Source: Vibrio gazogenes
Lineage (GTDB): Bacteria; Pseudomonadota; Gammaproteobacteria; Enterobacterales; Vibrionaceae
Reading direction: 5' to 3'
Length of the DNA stretch: 64,000 nucleotides
Assembly: GCF_002196515.1 (NCBI RefSeq)
Contig: NZ_CP018835.1
Coordinates: forward strand, 2,294,001 to 2,358,000
Part shown: in pieces, positions 7,346-16,355 of the stretch
Layout of the letters: each line of letters begins with the position of its first letter
How positions within the stretch are numbered: position 1 is the stretch's first letter
Made by a program: the position numbers and the translations under genes
Notes under the pieces: generated by a model
Told to the model about the DNA's origin: nothing
Database searches by the model: none
What the model saw: only the letters and a program-made list of their open reading frames with translations

Positions 7346-8587
7346 ATGAGACATGTGGTCATCACCGGGCTAGGGGTGTGTGTACCGACGAAAAGGTCCC
7401 CGGACAATCTTTTTCAAGCACTATTTAACCAAGAATCATTGATTCATAAAGATAATAGACTTGAAAGTTTTGGTATTCATGATTTTGTTTGTGCAGCAAT
7501 GCAAGCGAGTGATCTCTCCTATTTGGATGAACACTATCCAGAATTAGCGAAGCACAACGTCAGTACCAGTGGAAAAATGGCTTACCATGCTTTAATAGAA
7601 GCTAAAAATCAGGCAGGGCTCGATGTAGGAGCCCATTCTGAGCGCTTTGGGCTATTTTTTGGGGTAAATAAAAATTTAATATCCCCTGAACAGATTCATC
7701 GTATGCATATGCTGGCAAAAGATTCAGCGCCATATGATGGACAGTCTGATTACTTACCGTATCGGCCTGATGCAATTGTAAAGGTGATGTCGGAAAAGTT
7801 GCAGGTCAATCAACCTATATTGGTGTGCTCTGATGCTTGCGCTGCTGGTTCCAGCAACATCCTTGCAGGCATGCGCCGTATCAGAAATGGTGACTTAGAC
7901 GTTGCTTTTTGTGGTGCGGCGGACGAAGGTTCACAGCCGATGATGCAGTTGGTTTTCCATAAAATCGGGGCTGTTGGTACACCTGTTTTTTCTGAGCCTC
8001 AAGAGGTCTGTCGACCTTTTGACAAAGACCGAAATGGCTGTGTACTTGCCGACGGCGCTGCATTTCTTGTGCTGGAAGCTGAAGAAACGGCTCTGGCCAG
8101 AGGTGCCCAAATTCTGGCAAGGCTTAGTGGCGGCAGCCGAGGTTCTGAAGCATATAAAATTACCGCGTCTAAACCGGACGGAAGCTATTATGCGTTAGCC
8201 ATGCAACAGGCTTTAAATGATGCTCACCTGACGCGTGATGAAATTGATCATATTAACGCTCATGGTACGGCAACAAAAAGTAATGATGCTGCAGAAGGAA
8301 GGGCGATTCATCAACTATTCAAAGATCAAGTACCGGTGACTTCAACGAAATCTGCACTTGGACATTCGCTGGCCGGAAGTGGTGCTCTTGAAGCGGTATT
8401 GAGTGTGCTGTCCTTAAATGAGCAAAAAATATTACCGACATTAAATTATACCGGGCCAGCAGAAGGTGAGGCTGAACTTGATATTGTCAGCCAGCCTCGC
8501 ACGACCGAAATGAACCATATTTTAAGTAATTCATTTGGCTTTGGCGGATTGAACACCAGCTTGATTTTTTCAAGGGGGAATATATGA
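7346..8587 (+). CDS. Beta-ketoacyl-ACP synthase, catalytically complete (KS1)
   Basis: A 413-residue FabF/type II PKS ketosynthase. The catalytic triad is intact: Cys165 in SDACAAGSS, His306 in INAHGTATKSND, and His340 in KSALGHSLAGSG. The N terminus (RHVVITGLGVCVP) and the GFGGLNTSL end are typical. It should decarboxylate malonyl-ACP and condense it with an acyl chain. AAAAGGA lies before the ATG at 7346. Its stop overlaps the start of the next gene by four bases (ATGA), suggesting translational coupling with the inactive partner as in KS/CLF pairs. No acyltransferase is present, so malonyl-ACP probably comes from FabD of primary metabolism. Confidence 0.92.
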   Translation: MRHVVITGLGVCVPTKRSPDNLFQALFNQESLIHKDNRLESFGIHDFVCAAMQASDLSYLDEHYPELAKHNVSTSGKMAYHALIEAKNQAGLDVGAHSERFGLFFGVNKNLISPEQIHRMHMLAKDSAPYDGQSDYLPYRPDAIVKVMSEKLQVNQPILVCSDACAAGSSNILAGMRRIRNGDLDVAFCGAADEGSQPMMQLVFHKIGAVGTPVFSEPQEVCRPFDKDRNGCVLADGAAFLVLEAEETALARGAQILARLSGGSRGSEAYKITASKPDGSYYALAMQQALNDAHLTRDEIDHINAHGTATKSNDAAEGRAIHQLFKDQVPVTSTKSALGHSLAGSGALEAVLSVLSLNEQKILPTLNYTGPAEGEAELDIVSQPRTTEMNHILSNSFGFGGLNTSLIFSRGNI

Positions 8588-9684
8588 ATCAGCCAGTTTA
8601 TTTACGTCGTGGAGAAACTCTCCTTCCTCATCATACAACGTTAACGTCACTGTTTTTGGGCGATCAATCCCTTCATTTTGAACCGATTGATTATGCCGAA
8701 TCTATCGAACGACATGCATTTGGTGCTTATCTTGCTGATGAGTCACTCAAGGATATTAATGCTGGGAGAATGATTCGAAAAACGAGTGAGAAACAGGCTC
8801 GGTGGCTCATCGCTACTGCTGTACGGACATGGCAATTGATTCATGGCGAGTCACAAGGCGGGCCTCAGACCGGCCTTTTTCTCGGACTCGGGACCATTGA
8901 TTACTGTGAAACGCCGGAACCCCATCAACTCGAAGAGAAAACATTGGCATGTTTCAGCGATGTGATGTGCCGAGAAAGTAATCCGTTAACTGGCTTAATC
9001 ATGCTTAACAGCTCTGCTGCAAGTCATATTGCTCAACTCACGGGAATTACCGGATGTAACAGTTGTTTTTCTCCTCATATTGATGCGGGTGCAGAAGCGA
9101 TATTTGAAGCGTATTCACATGTGCGAGAGGGGTTGGTTAGTCAAGCCTTGTTTGGTGGTGGCAGTCAGAAAATATCGCCATGGTATTTGCTGACTTATGA
9201 CCGTGATTTTGCTGACCAACAGACGCTTTATCTGACCGAAGCATCATCTTTTGCCGTGGTCACGAAAGAGCGAACAATGGCGGAGGCTGAGTTGCTTGCG
9301 GCATATCGTGGTCGACTATCGAATGGTGGGGATGCATTACATTTGTTGCTTGAGCGAGCGTTGAACGATAAAGGCGCAGAAGCAAACCACACCATTTCCC
9401 AAATCATCTGTACCGGAATCGGTGCGTACCAAGATGCATTATTACAAAGCGTCAAGACGCTGGGTATCGAGGTTCCGCTCATCTTCATTGAAGATCAACT
9501 TGGATATTGCGGTGCCAGTGCTCCTACGATTGCCTTGAATTTAAGTTTGGAACTGATGCAAGCGAAAATGAATTTGCACCATGACGCTTCATGCCAGCAT
9601 GGTGAAATGAATCGTGTGCTGATTCTCGCTTTTGGTCCCTCCGGTTTAGTGAACTATTTCCTTGTAGGAGGATTGCATGAGTAA
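8584..9684 (+). CDS. Degenerate ketosynthase, chain-length-factor-like partner of KS1
   Basis: A 366-residue thiolase-fold protein related to ketosynthases but without a recognisable active site. The region where the nucleophile should lie reads TGITGCNSCFSPHIDAGAEA and does not align its Cys to the usual position. The HGT histidine block is replaced by CTGIGAYQD, and the K-x-x-x-G-H block by EDQLGYCGASAP. It begins inside the KS1 stop codon and overlaps KS3's start by eight bases. In type II systems such an inactive subunit pairs with the active KS and shapes chain length, so this is the probable role. Decarboxylation or priming activity cannot be excluded. Confidence 0.75.
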   Translation: MNQPVYLRRGETLLPHHTTLTSLFLGDQSLHFEPIDYAESIERHAFGAYLADESLKDINAGRMIRKTSEKQARWLIATAVRTWQLIHGESQGGPQTGLFLGLGTIDYCETPEPHQLEEKTLACFSDVMCRESNPLTGLIMLNSSAASHIAQLTGITGCNSCFSPHIDAGAEAIFEAYSHVREGLVSQALFGGGSQKISPWYLLTYDRDFADQQTLYLTEASSFAVVTKERTMAEAELLAAYRGRLSNGGDALHLLLERALNDKGAEANHTISQIICTGIGAYQDALLQSVKTLGIEVPLIFIEDQLGYCGASAPTIALNLSLELMQAKMNLHHDASCQHGEMNRVLILAFGPSGLVNYFLVGGLHE

Positions 9685-10960
9685 CCGAGTATTAGTGACA
9701 GGCATTGGGATTGTCAGCGCATACGGTATCGGTCATGAATGTTATTGGCAGGGCATTCGTCATGGTCAGTCTTTAGTGAAGTCATGGAAACTGAAAGGTC
9801 TTGACGATTTCCCTGTGAAGTACGCAGCACCGATAGAAACGGATATTGAGCACCTCACACGGGACTATCCATCGCTCTTTAATCGAGACACACAACTTGA
9901 GCGGCGGGCTATTTTCGGCATGATCGCTGCGCAGGAAGCATTAAGAGATGGACAAAAGGCGCTTGATCGACATGACGTGATGGGGGTTTGTGCTTGTAGC
10001 GGTGTTCCGGATGCTGATGATTATACATTTACCCAAATTGGGACGATGTCGCCCCAAGACTCTCTGACCACCCTAATGCGTGAAAGAGACCAAATGATCC
10101 ATCATATCAATGGGCTTCGCGCGGGAAATGACATGCTTTCCCGACAGATTGCTGAACAGTTTGATATGAATGGCCCCGTGATGAATATCAGTGGAGCTTG
10201 TGCCGGAGCGACACAGGCCATCGGTTTAGCTTATCGGGCCATCGCTCGTGGAGAGTCTGACTGTATGTTAAGTGGCGGTGGCGACTCTGTACTGAATGTT
10301 AGAACGCTGAGTGCTCTCTATCTACTGGGAGCAACATCGACAACCGCACGTTGGGGGGATCAGTTATGCCGTCCATTCGATGTGGATCGTTCTGGTCTGG
10401 TGGCTGGTGAAGGTGCGTGTTTCTTGTTACTAGAAAGTGAAGACAGCGCTCTGAAACGTGGTGCCAAAATATATGGGGAGATTGTTGGTTACGGCAGTTC
10501 TTTAGATGCGTATAAAGTGACAGCACCTCACCCTGACGGAGAAGGGGCGATTGCATCGATGCAATGTGCACTTAACGATGCGGGATTAGCCCCAGGGCAG
10601 ATCGAATACATTAATGCTCATGGCACCTCGACACCGCTAAATGATGCGATTGAAACCCGAGCTATCAAATCTGTGTTTGGTCAGCATAGTCAGGATGGCT
10701 TAATGGTTTCTTCGACTAAATCGATGATCGGTCACTGGATTGCAGCAGCAGGAGCCCCAGAAGCAGCGGCATGTTTATTAGCGTTGAAGCATCAATGTGT
10801 TCCTCCGACCATGAATCTTGAATCTCATGATCCTGAATGTGATTTAGATTATGTCAAAGATCAGGCTCGGGATGTGAATGTGAACTACTGCTTATCAAAC
10901 TCTTTCGGATTTGGTGGGTTGAATGCAACGCTGGCGATGGGACGGTATATTCATGAATAA
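9677..10960 (+). CDS. Beta-ketoacyl-ACP synthase, catalytically complete (second KS)
   Basis: A 427-residue ketosynthase with intact triad: Cys175 in ISGACAGATQA, His315 in INAHGTSTPLND, and His353 in KSMIGHWIAAAG. It starts VLVTGIGIVSAYG and ends SNSFGFGGLNATLAMG. It is clearly distinct from KS1, so the cluster has two separate active condensing enzymes. GTAGGAGG lies just before the ATG at 9677. Its stop overlaps the start of the next gene. Together with its downstream partner it forms a second KS/CLF-like pair, perhaps for chain initiation or for a different length range; that division of labour is inference. Confidence 0.92.
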   Translation: MSNRVLVTGIGIVSAYGIGHECYWQGIRHGQSLVKSWKLKGLDDFPVKYAAPIETDIEHLTRDYPSLFNRDTQLERRAIFGMIAAQEALRDGQKALDRHDVMGVCACSGVPDADDYTFTQIGTMSPQDSLTTLMRERDQMIHHINGLRAGNDMLSRQIAEQFDMNGPVMNISGACAGATQAIGLAYRAIARGESDCMLSGGGDSVLNVRTLSALYLLGATSTTARWGDQLCRPFDVDRSGLVAGEGACFLLLESEDSALKRGAKIYGEIVGYGSSLDAYKVTAPHPDGEGAIASMQCALNDAGLAPGQIEYINAHGTSTPLNDAIETRAIKSVFGQHSQDGLMVSSTKSMIGHWIAAAGAPEAAACLLALKHQCVPPTMNLESHDPECDLDYVKDQARDVNVNYCLSNSFGFGGLNATLAMGRYIHE

Positions 10961-11954
10961 ACCTAATATTGCAATTCTCGGGTATGGGGCTGTTTTCCCC
11001 CGCGGAGAGTTTAACGTTAAATTTTCCACCCAAGAGACAACAAATGAACGGCAAAAGCCAATTTCACGCCAAATCAAAAGAGCGATGTCTCCCAGTGCAG
11101 CCAGCGCAATCACTGCAACGGAACATGCGCTCTCAATGGCAAAGTTTGATCCAGAGGATAAAAAGGGACGCGTCGGTTTATACGCCGGACAATATGGTTA
11201 TTTAAATCCGACACTGAGTGACTTTCAGGCTGCACTGGATGAAAGTGATTTATCAGACTCTGCCGATCATGTGCAGGTTTTTCGTGAACTATGGTATTCG
11301 AATCGTGTGAGTCCTTTCTTGCTGACCAATATTCTGAATAACAATATTCTGGGAATGTTGAGCCTGCATTGGGGGATTACTGGTGACTCCGGTGCTTTTA
11401 TTCGAGATAGCCTAGGAAGTACATGTGCTTTGCAGGATGCCGTTGATAATTTGCGATACGGTGAATGTGACATTGCCGTGGTCGCTTGTGCCGGCTCTCA
11501 AGAATCTGATCTTGGGCGGCAGTCGTTCACTCATCCTCACAGTGATGAATTTGGTGCAGTCACATTGATACTAGCGCGTGCTGATGAGGTTAAACCCGAG
11601 CATGTCCAAGGATATTTGGAGTTTTTTGATTACGGTTTTTCACATCTTCACTTATCTGAACAAATTCAATCTTATCTCAGCAGAGAAGATGTTCAGGGAC
11701 TCTCACATGACCTTCACCATTATGCTGGTTCTGATTCTTGGCTACAGGATATCCCCGCCACAGCATCATTAAAACAGTTTGATTTCTGTCAAGTCGGTGG
11801 AACACGTGGCTGCCCGGGGATTTTAGCCTCGATTGTTGCAGCACTCCAGTTTTATCAGAACCAATCGGAAGTTCATCGCTATATCACCGTCTCGGGGGAC
11901 AACCGAGATTACCTATCTGTCGCTGGTATACGGAAAGTATCAGGAGATTTTTAA
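10953..11954 (+). CDS. Shortened degenerate ketosynthase, partner of the second KS
   Basis: A 333-residue thiolase-fold protein beginning NKPNIAILGYGAVFPRG. The nucleophile position, judged from the spacing to LRYGECDIAV, falls at a Ser in RDSLGSTCALQDA; a Cys lies five residues later. The HGT block is missing and the K-x-x-x-G-H block reads QVGGTRGCPG. It is about 80 residues shorter than a normal ketosynthase. An upstream in-frame ATG at 10923 lies inside the preceding gene; ATG 10953 overlaps only the KS stop and gives the family-like N terminus, so I prefer it. A structural chain-length-factor role is likely. Confidence 0.72.
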   Translation: MNKPNIAILGYGAVFPRGEFNVKFSTQETTNERQKPISRQIKRAMSPSAASAITATEHALSMAKFDPEDKKGRVGLYAGQYGYLNPTLSDFQAALDESDLSDSADHVQVFRELWYSNRVSPFLLTNILNNNILGMLSLHWGITGDSGAFIRDSLGSTCALQDAVDNLRYGECDIAVVACAGSQESDLGRQSFTHPHSDEFGAVTLILARADEVKPEHVQGYLEFFDYGFSHLHLSEQIQSYLSREDVQGLSHDLHHYAGSDSWLQDIPATASLKQFDFCQVGGTRGCPGILASIVAALQFYQNQSEVHRYITVSGDNRDYLSVAGIRKVSGDF

Positions 11955-11957
11955 CCA

Positions 11958-14816
11958 ATGAATCGCTATCAAAAGTATTGTAAACCTCAGTTGGCGGAAG
12001 CCTTACACGCTTTGGGGTTGGATAAGGTATTTCATCGAGCTCAGGGCGCAAATCTTTACTATCGTAATGAACAAGATCAAGAACAGGAAGTTCTTGATCT
12101 GCTTGGCGGATACGGTGCCACGTTATTGGGGCACAATCACCCCGACCTGATTGAGGTTGCCAAGCACAGTTATGACCGATTACTGCCGTTCAATAATCAG
12201 TTCTCTTTACGGCAGGGGGCTGCTTTATTGGCCGAAAAGTTGAACCGGCTGTTGAAAGAAGAGACGGGTTGGGCGGAAGACTTTCTGTTTTCATTCACCT
12301 CTACCGGTGCCGAATCTGTGGAGATTGCCCTGACTCATGCGGAAAGAAAACGTTCTGAACACGTCGATCTAGTTGCAGAAGAAGCGGACTTTTCTCTTTC
12401 ATCTTTGGCGAAAGATGATGCGTTCACATTTGAATTGACGGATGAGCAATGTCAGTTGCTTGGTGTTGAAGGACATGAGGATTCTGAAAAGTTGATGACA
12501 TTGATTCGGCATTTTAATGCGGAACAAGTCGCGCGTCAGCCTCATTTTGTCGCTTTGAAAAATGCCTTTCATGGCAAACTGGCAAGTTCGATCCAACTGA
12601 CACATGGTTCGATGTACCGAGAGCACTACCATCATCTCGGTCTAAAAGTTCATTTCATGCCAATCGCAGAAATAGAACAGCGGATGGAGCCATTGCAAAA
12701 GGAAACCGCAGCATTTGTGTTTTCTGTGAAAAAGCGTGGCAATACGGTCTCGCTGATACAGAAAGATATTCCCATGATCTGCGCTATTCTTGCTGAGCCG
12801 GTTCAGGGGGAAGGCGGCATTCATTGTCTAACTGAAGATGATGCCCATCGACTCCATCAAGCACGTACATTTTGGCAGTGCCCATTAATTGCAGATGAAG
12901 TTCAATCAGGGTCTGGTCGTTGTGGCAGCTTGTTGGCAGGACGAGATATTGGTCTGCGCCCCGACTATGTTGTGCTTTCTAAGGCATTAGGCGGCGGTAT
13001 TGCGAAGATCGGTTTTGTGGCGATTCGAGCATCGATGTACTGTCATAAATTCGACTTGGTGCAAAGTTCGACCTTTGGTGAGGATGAACATTCAGCTGCG
13101 ATTGCCAGTGCCTATCTGGACCTATTGTATGCAGATAATAAGCAACGTTTACAGCAAGTTCATGAGTTGGGCGAAACGATTCAGTCTCGATTGACCCGAT
13201 TGAAAGAGGCCTATCCTGATGTGATTGCGGATGTCCGGGGTCGGGGACTATTAATTGGGATCGAGTTTAATTCTCAGGCTGACGCACCATCAATCATGTT
13301 TCGTGGTATGGATTACCAGGAGTCTTTGGGATATGTCGTGACCGGATTCTTGTTGAATCAACACCATATTCGAGTCGCACCATCATCGAGTGCGCCAAAT
13401 GTTGTCCGTTTAGAACCGAATTTGTGTCTGACTGCTCATGACATTGAGCGTTTAATTGCGGCTTTTGACGATGTCTGTCGGGTTATTCAGTATCAGGATG
13501 CTTACTATTTTCTGAAGCATTTATCGCAACCTGTGGCTACACGAAATGTACGTCAGTCACTGAAAGACTTTCGGTCTCATTTCCCTGAGTTACCGCCTCA
13601 ACCTGAAGCCGAAGCGGATGTGAAAGTGGCTTTTGTCAATCACCTGATCTCATCTGATTGGATGTGGCAGGTTGACCCTTCGATGGAAGGTGTGCCACCA
13701 GAAGAGAGTGATTACTTACTCAAACGGTTGGGTTTTGACTGGCGTGCTGCGCCATTTCCACCGATGCGAGTGACATCGGCAACCGGTGTCACGGGTGACT
13801 TTATTCTTTATCCGTTAGCGGTCACATCAGCAGAAATCGAACAGATGATGCAAAACAATGAGCTGGAAAAAATCCGTGAAGCGATTCGTGAACGGGTGGA
13901 AGCCGCCCGGGATGATGGTTGTAAAGTCGCAGGGCTTGGTATGTTTACATCTGTTGCGACAAATAACTGCAAGTCGGTCAAAGTCCCTGGGATTGGATTG
14001 ACGACCGGTAATTCGCTGACAGTTGGCATGGCGATTGAGATGGTATTGCAGACGGTCGAGGAAAAACAGTTAGCGATTCATAAGACGGCTGTTATTGGCG
14101 CTGCGGGGAATATTGGTACTGTTTATGCCGCGATAGCAGCAGATTTTAGTGAACAGCTGATTCTTATCGGCAGTGGACGTCATGGGTCACAAAAACGCTT
14201 GCTGAAGGCTGCCTACAGTATTTATGAAACGATCTGGTCAGAAGTCCTTGCAGGGAAGCGAGACTCTCGTCTGGGAATGCGAATGAGTGAACACCCCCAG
14301 TTGCAAGCGTGGCTCAATCAGCCAGAGCTTATCCCTGATGAAGCCATTGGTCAGCAGATTTTCGAGTTGATGCAAGATCAATCCATCCCCGCGCCGATTG
14401 TACTGAGTGACGATATTGAACTGATTCACCAGTGTGATTTAGTGGTCTGTGCAACCAATGCATCGTCTTCATTTTTAGATGTTGAATTGATTCGATCAAA
14501 TGCCATCGTCTGTGATGTCTCGGTTCCACATAACATCAGTCAGGAAGCGCTTGATACCCGCCCCGATATCGTATGTATCCGTGGTGGTGTCGTCAGCACG
14601 CCCGGCGGTGCCAGCCTTGATGCCAGAGCAAGAGCATATCTCAATGCCGGGGAAGTTTACGCATGTATGGCAGAGTCGCTCACGCTTGGTTTAGAAGGAG
14701 AATACGGACACTACTCTTATGGCGACTTGAGTAAATCTCAAGTGACACGAATCCTCGATATGGCAAAAAAACATGGATTTGGTCTCGCTGGAATCAAATC
14801 ATTGGAGTCGATGTGA
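11958..14816 (+). CDS. Class-III aminotransferase fused to acyl-ACP-reductase-like domain
   Basis: A 952-residue fusion. Residues about 30-490 are a PLP-dependent class-III aminotransferase: GGYGATLLGHNHPDL, STGAESVEIA, EPVQGEGGIH, IADEVQSGSGR, and the PLP-binding Lys342 in LSKALGGG. An insertion of about 50 residues (roughly 135-190, acidic) separates GAESVEIA from NAFHGK. Residues about 550-952 resemble the long-chain acyl-ACP reductases of cyanobacteria: GAAGNIGTV (NADPH site near 713-721), a conserved RGGVVSTPGGASLD, and CMAESL followed by KKHGF at the end. Cys831, Cys852 and Cys873 lie where a catalytic thiol might be; I cannot choose between them. The expected reaction is acyl-ACP to aldehyde, then to primary amine, as proposed for TamH in tambjamine biosynthesis. 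The gene is placed between the condensing enzymes and the reductases. Confidence 0.85.
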   Translation: MNRYQKYCKPQLAEALHALGLDKVFHRAQGANLYYRNEQDQEQEVLDLLGGYGATLLGHNHPDLIEVAKHSYDRLLPFNNQFSLRQGAALLAEKLNRLLKEETGWAEDFLFSFTSTGAESVEIALTHAERKRSEHVDLVAEEADFSLSSLAKDDAFTFELTDEQCQLLGVEGHEDSEKLMTLIRHFNAEQVARQPHFVALKNAFHGKLASSIQLTHGSMYREHYHHLGLKVHFMPIAEIEQRMEPLQKETAAFVFSVKKRGNTVSLIQKDIPMICAILAEPVQGEGGIHCLTEDDAHRLHQARTFWQCPLIADEVQSGSGRCGSLLAGRDIGLRPDYVVLSKALGGGIAKIGFVAIRASMYCHKFDLVQSSTFGEDEHSAAIASAYLDLLYADNKQRLQQVHELGETIQSRLTRLKEAYPDVIADVRGRGLLIGIEFNSQADAPSIMFRGMDYQESLGYVVTGFLLNQHHIRVAPSSSAPNVVRLEPNLCLTAHDIERLIAAFDDVCRVIQYQDAYYFLKHLSQPVATRNVRQSLKDFRSHFPELPPQPEAEADVKVAFVNHLISSDWMWQVDPSMEGVPPEESDYLLKRLGFDWRAAPFPPMRVTSATGVTGDFILYPLAVTSAEIEQMMQNNELEKIREAIRERVEAARDDGCKVAGLGMFTSVATNNCKSVKVPGIGLTTGNSLTVGMAIEMVLQTVEEKQLAIHKTAVIGAAGNIGTVYAAIAADFSEQLILIGSGRHGSQKRLLKAAYSIYETIWSEVLAGKRDSRLGMRMSEHPQLQAWLNQPELIPDEAIGQQIFELMQDQSIPAPIVLSDDIELIHQCDLVVCATNASSSFLDVELIRSNAIVCDVSVPHNISQEALDTRPDIVCIRGGVVSTPGGASLDARARAYLNAGEVYACMAESLTLGLEGEYGHYSYGDLSKSQVTRILDMAKKHGFGLAGIKSLESM

Positions 14817-15568
14817 TGACGAAGCAAACAAGTAATCGGACAGCATTGGTCACAGGTGCAACTCGCGGTATCGGACGGGGCGTCGCTCTCAGTCTTGCAG
14901 CAAAAGGATATGATGTTGCTTTTTGTTATCGTCGTGACGAAAACCTTGCCAATCAATTGGCATCAGACATTTCTCAATATGGTGTGAATGCACTTCCTAT
15001 TCAGGCTGATGTCGCGGAATACCAAGATATCGAATCCATGTTTAACCAGATTAACTACCGATTCGGACACTTGGATGTGTTGGTCAATAATGCCGGGATA
15101 ACTCGCGATGGGTTACTCGCAACTATGAGTGATGATGACCTGTGGGCGGTGATTCGGACGAATTTGATTGGCACGATGATGTGTAGCCGTGAAGCCGTGA
15201 AAATGATGATGACACAGCGACATGGTTGCATCATCAATATCTCTTCCATTTCTGCTACGAAACCGAATAAAGGCCAGAGTAATTACGCTGCAACGAAGGG
15301 CGGTGTTGAGTCGTTTACCCGCGCTTTAGCGGTTGAAGTCGCTCGGAAAAATATTCGGGTCAATTGTATTGCACCTGGTGTGATTCAAACGGAAATGGTC
15401 GGTGAACTCTTGGCTGACAGTGGTGATTTGATTCGTAAGAAGTTACTCGCGAAGCGTCTGGGTAATCCAGAAGATATCAGCAAAGCCGTGCTTTATCTTG
15501 CAGACCCTGAAAATGATTTCCTCACAGGAGAAATACTTTCAGTCAATGGCGGCATGATGCTGCTTTGA
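14816..15568 (+). CDS. FabG-like 3-ketoacyl-ACP reductase (SDR)
   Basis: A 250-residue classical short-chain dehydrogenase. It shows TGATRGIG at residues 14-20, NNAG, Ser144, and Tyr157-x3-Lys161 in SNYAATKGG. The residue after the second strand is basic (CYRRDEN), which favours NADPH. It ends LTGEILSVNGGMMLL, as FabG proteins do. It is the natural beta-ketoreductase for the two ketosynthases. A GTG at 14813 is possible; ATG 14816 sits 8 bases after GGAG and overlaps the preceding stop. No dehydratase or enoyl reductase accompanies it, so either housekeeping FabZ/FabI complete each cycle or hydroxyls remain in the product. Confidence 0.9.
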   Translation: MTKQTSNRTALVTGATRGIGRGVALSLAAKGYDVAFCYRRDENLANQLASDISQYGVNALPIQADVAEYQDIESMFNQINYRFGHLDVLVNNAGITRDGLLATMSDDDLWAVIRTNLIGTMMCSREAVKMMMTQRHGCIINISSISATKPNKGQSNYAATKGGVESFTRALAVEVARKNIRVNCIAPGVIQTEMVGELLADSGDLIRKKLLAKRLGNPEDISKAVLYLADPENDFLTGEILSVNGGMMLL

Positions 15569-15593
15569 AGTGGTGAGTCGTTTTGAGGTGATT

Positions 15594-16355
15594 ATGGTGT
15601 GTAAAACAGCATTAGTGACCGGTGCCGCGAATGGTATCGGTTCGGCAACAGTGAGGAAATTAGTCTCACATGGTGTCACGCATATTTTAGCGTTGGATAG
15701 AGACGAGAGCGGATTGGCGTCGCTTGTGTCAGAGATGGCCGGTTCAGTCAATATTATTCCGGTTGTGCTCGACCTGAAAGATATGGATGTTTATGAGCAG
15801 TTACTCGGGCCTTATTTAAACGACATTGAGCAGTTGGATACAGTGGTGATTAGTCACGGTGTCTCTGATGAGAACGCACTGGCGGATCATCAGGTTTGGG
15901 ATAAGGTGATGAATATCAACCTCAATGCAACCCGTTATCTCCTGTCCTTGCTTGAGAATAAATTGGGACAGGGTAGCAGTGTGGTGGTGATTGCCTCGAT
16001 ATTGGCGAAAGTCGGCAAACTGAGAAATACCGCCTATTGTAGTTCGAAGCACGGACTCATGGGCTTAGTGAAAGGGCTTGCGTTGGACTGGGCCAGACAG
16101 GGGATTCGTGTCAATGCGGTTCTCCCGAGTTGGGTTGATACGCCAATGCTGCGTCGAGAACTGCAAAAACAAGGGGATATGACCGGGACATCGATGAATC
16201 AGATGCTGCGTCAAATCAAAAAGCGGATTCCGCTTCGAGCTTTGGTGAGTGCAGAAGATATTGCCGATAGCATTATTTTTTTGGCATCACCACAAGCCAA
16301 GATGATTACCGCACAGTCACTCATTGTTGATGGAGGTGATGGATGCGGCGTCTGA
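15594..16355 (+). CDS. Second short-chain dehydrogenase, NAD-type
   Basis: A 253-residue SDR with TGAANGIGS, ISHGV in place of NNAG, Ser135, and Tyr148-x3-Lys152 in AYCSSKHG. An Asp after the second strand (LALDRDESG, Asp35) predicts NAD(H), unlike the NADPH-type FabG-like enzyme before it. It may oxidise an alcohol or act on the released chain; its substrate cannot be read. An upstream GTG (15570) is in frame, but GAGG at 15585-15588 points to ATG 15594. Its 3' end overlaps the outer-membrane gene by 13 bases. Confidence 0.85.
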   Translation: MVCKTALVTGAANGIGSATVRKLVSHGVTHILALDRDESGLASLVSEMAGSVNIIPVVLDLKDMDVYEQLLGPYLNDIEQLDTVVISHGVSDENALADHQVWDKVMNINLNATRYLLSLLENKLGQGSSVVVIASILAKVGKLRNTAYCSSKHGLMGLVKGLALDWARQGIRVNAVLPSWVDTPMLRRELQKQGDMTGTSMNQMLRQIKKRIPLRALVSAEDIADSIIFLASPQAKMITAQSLIVDGGDGCGV

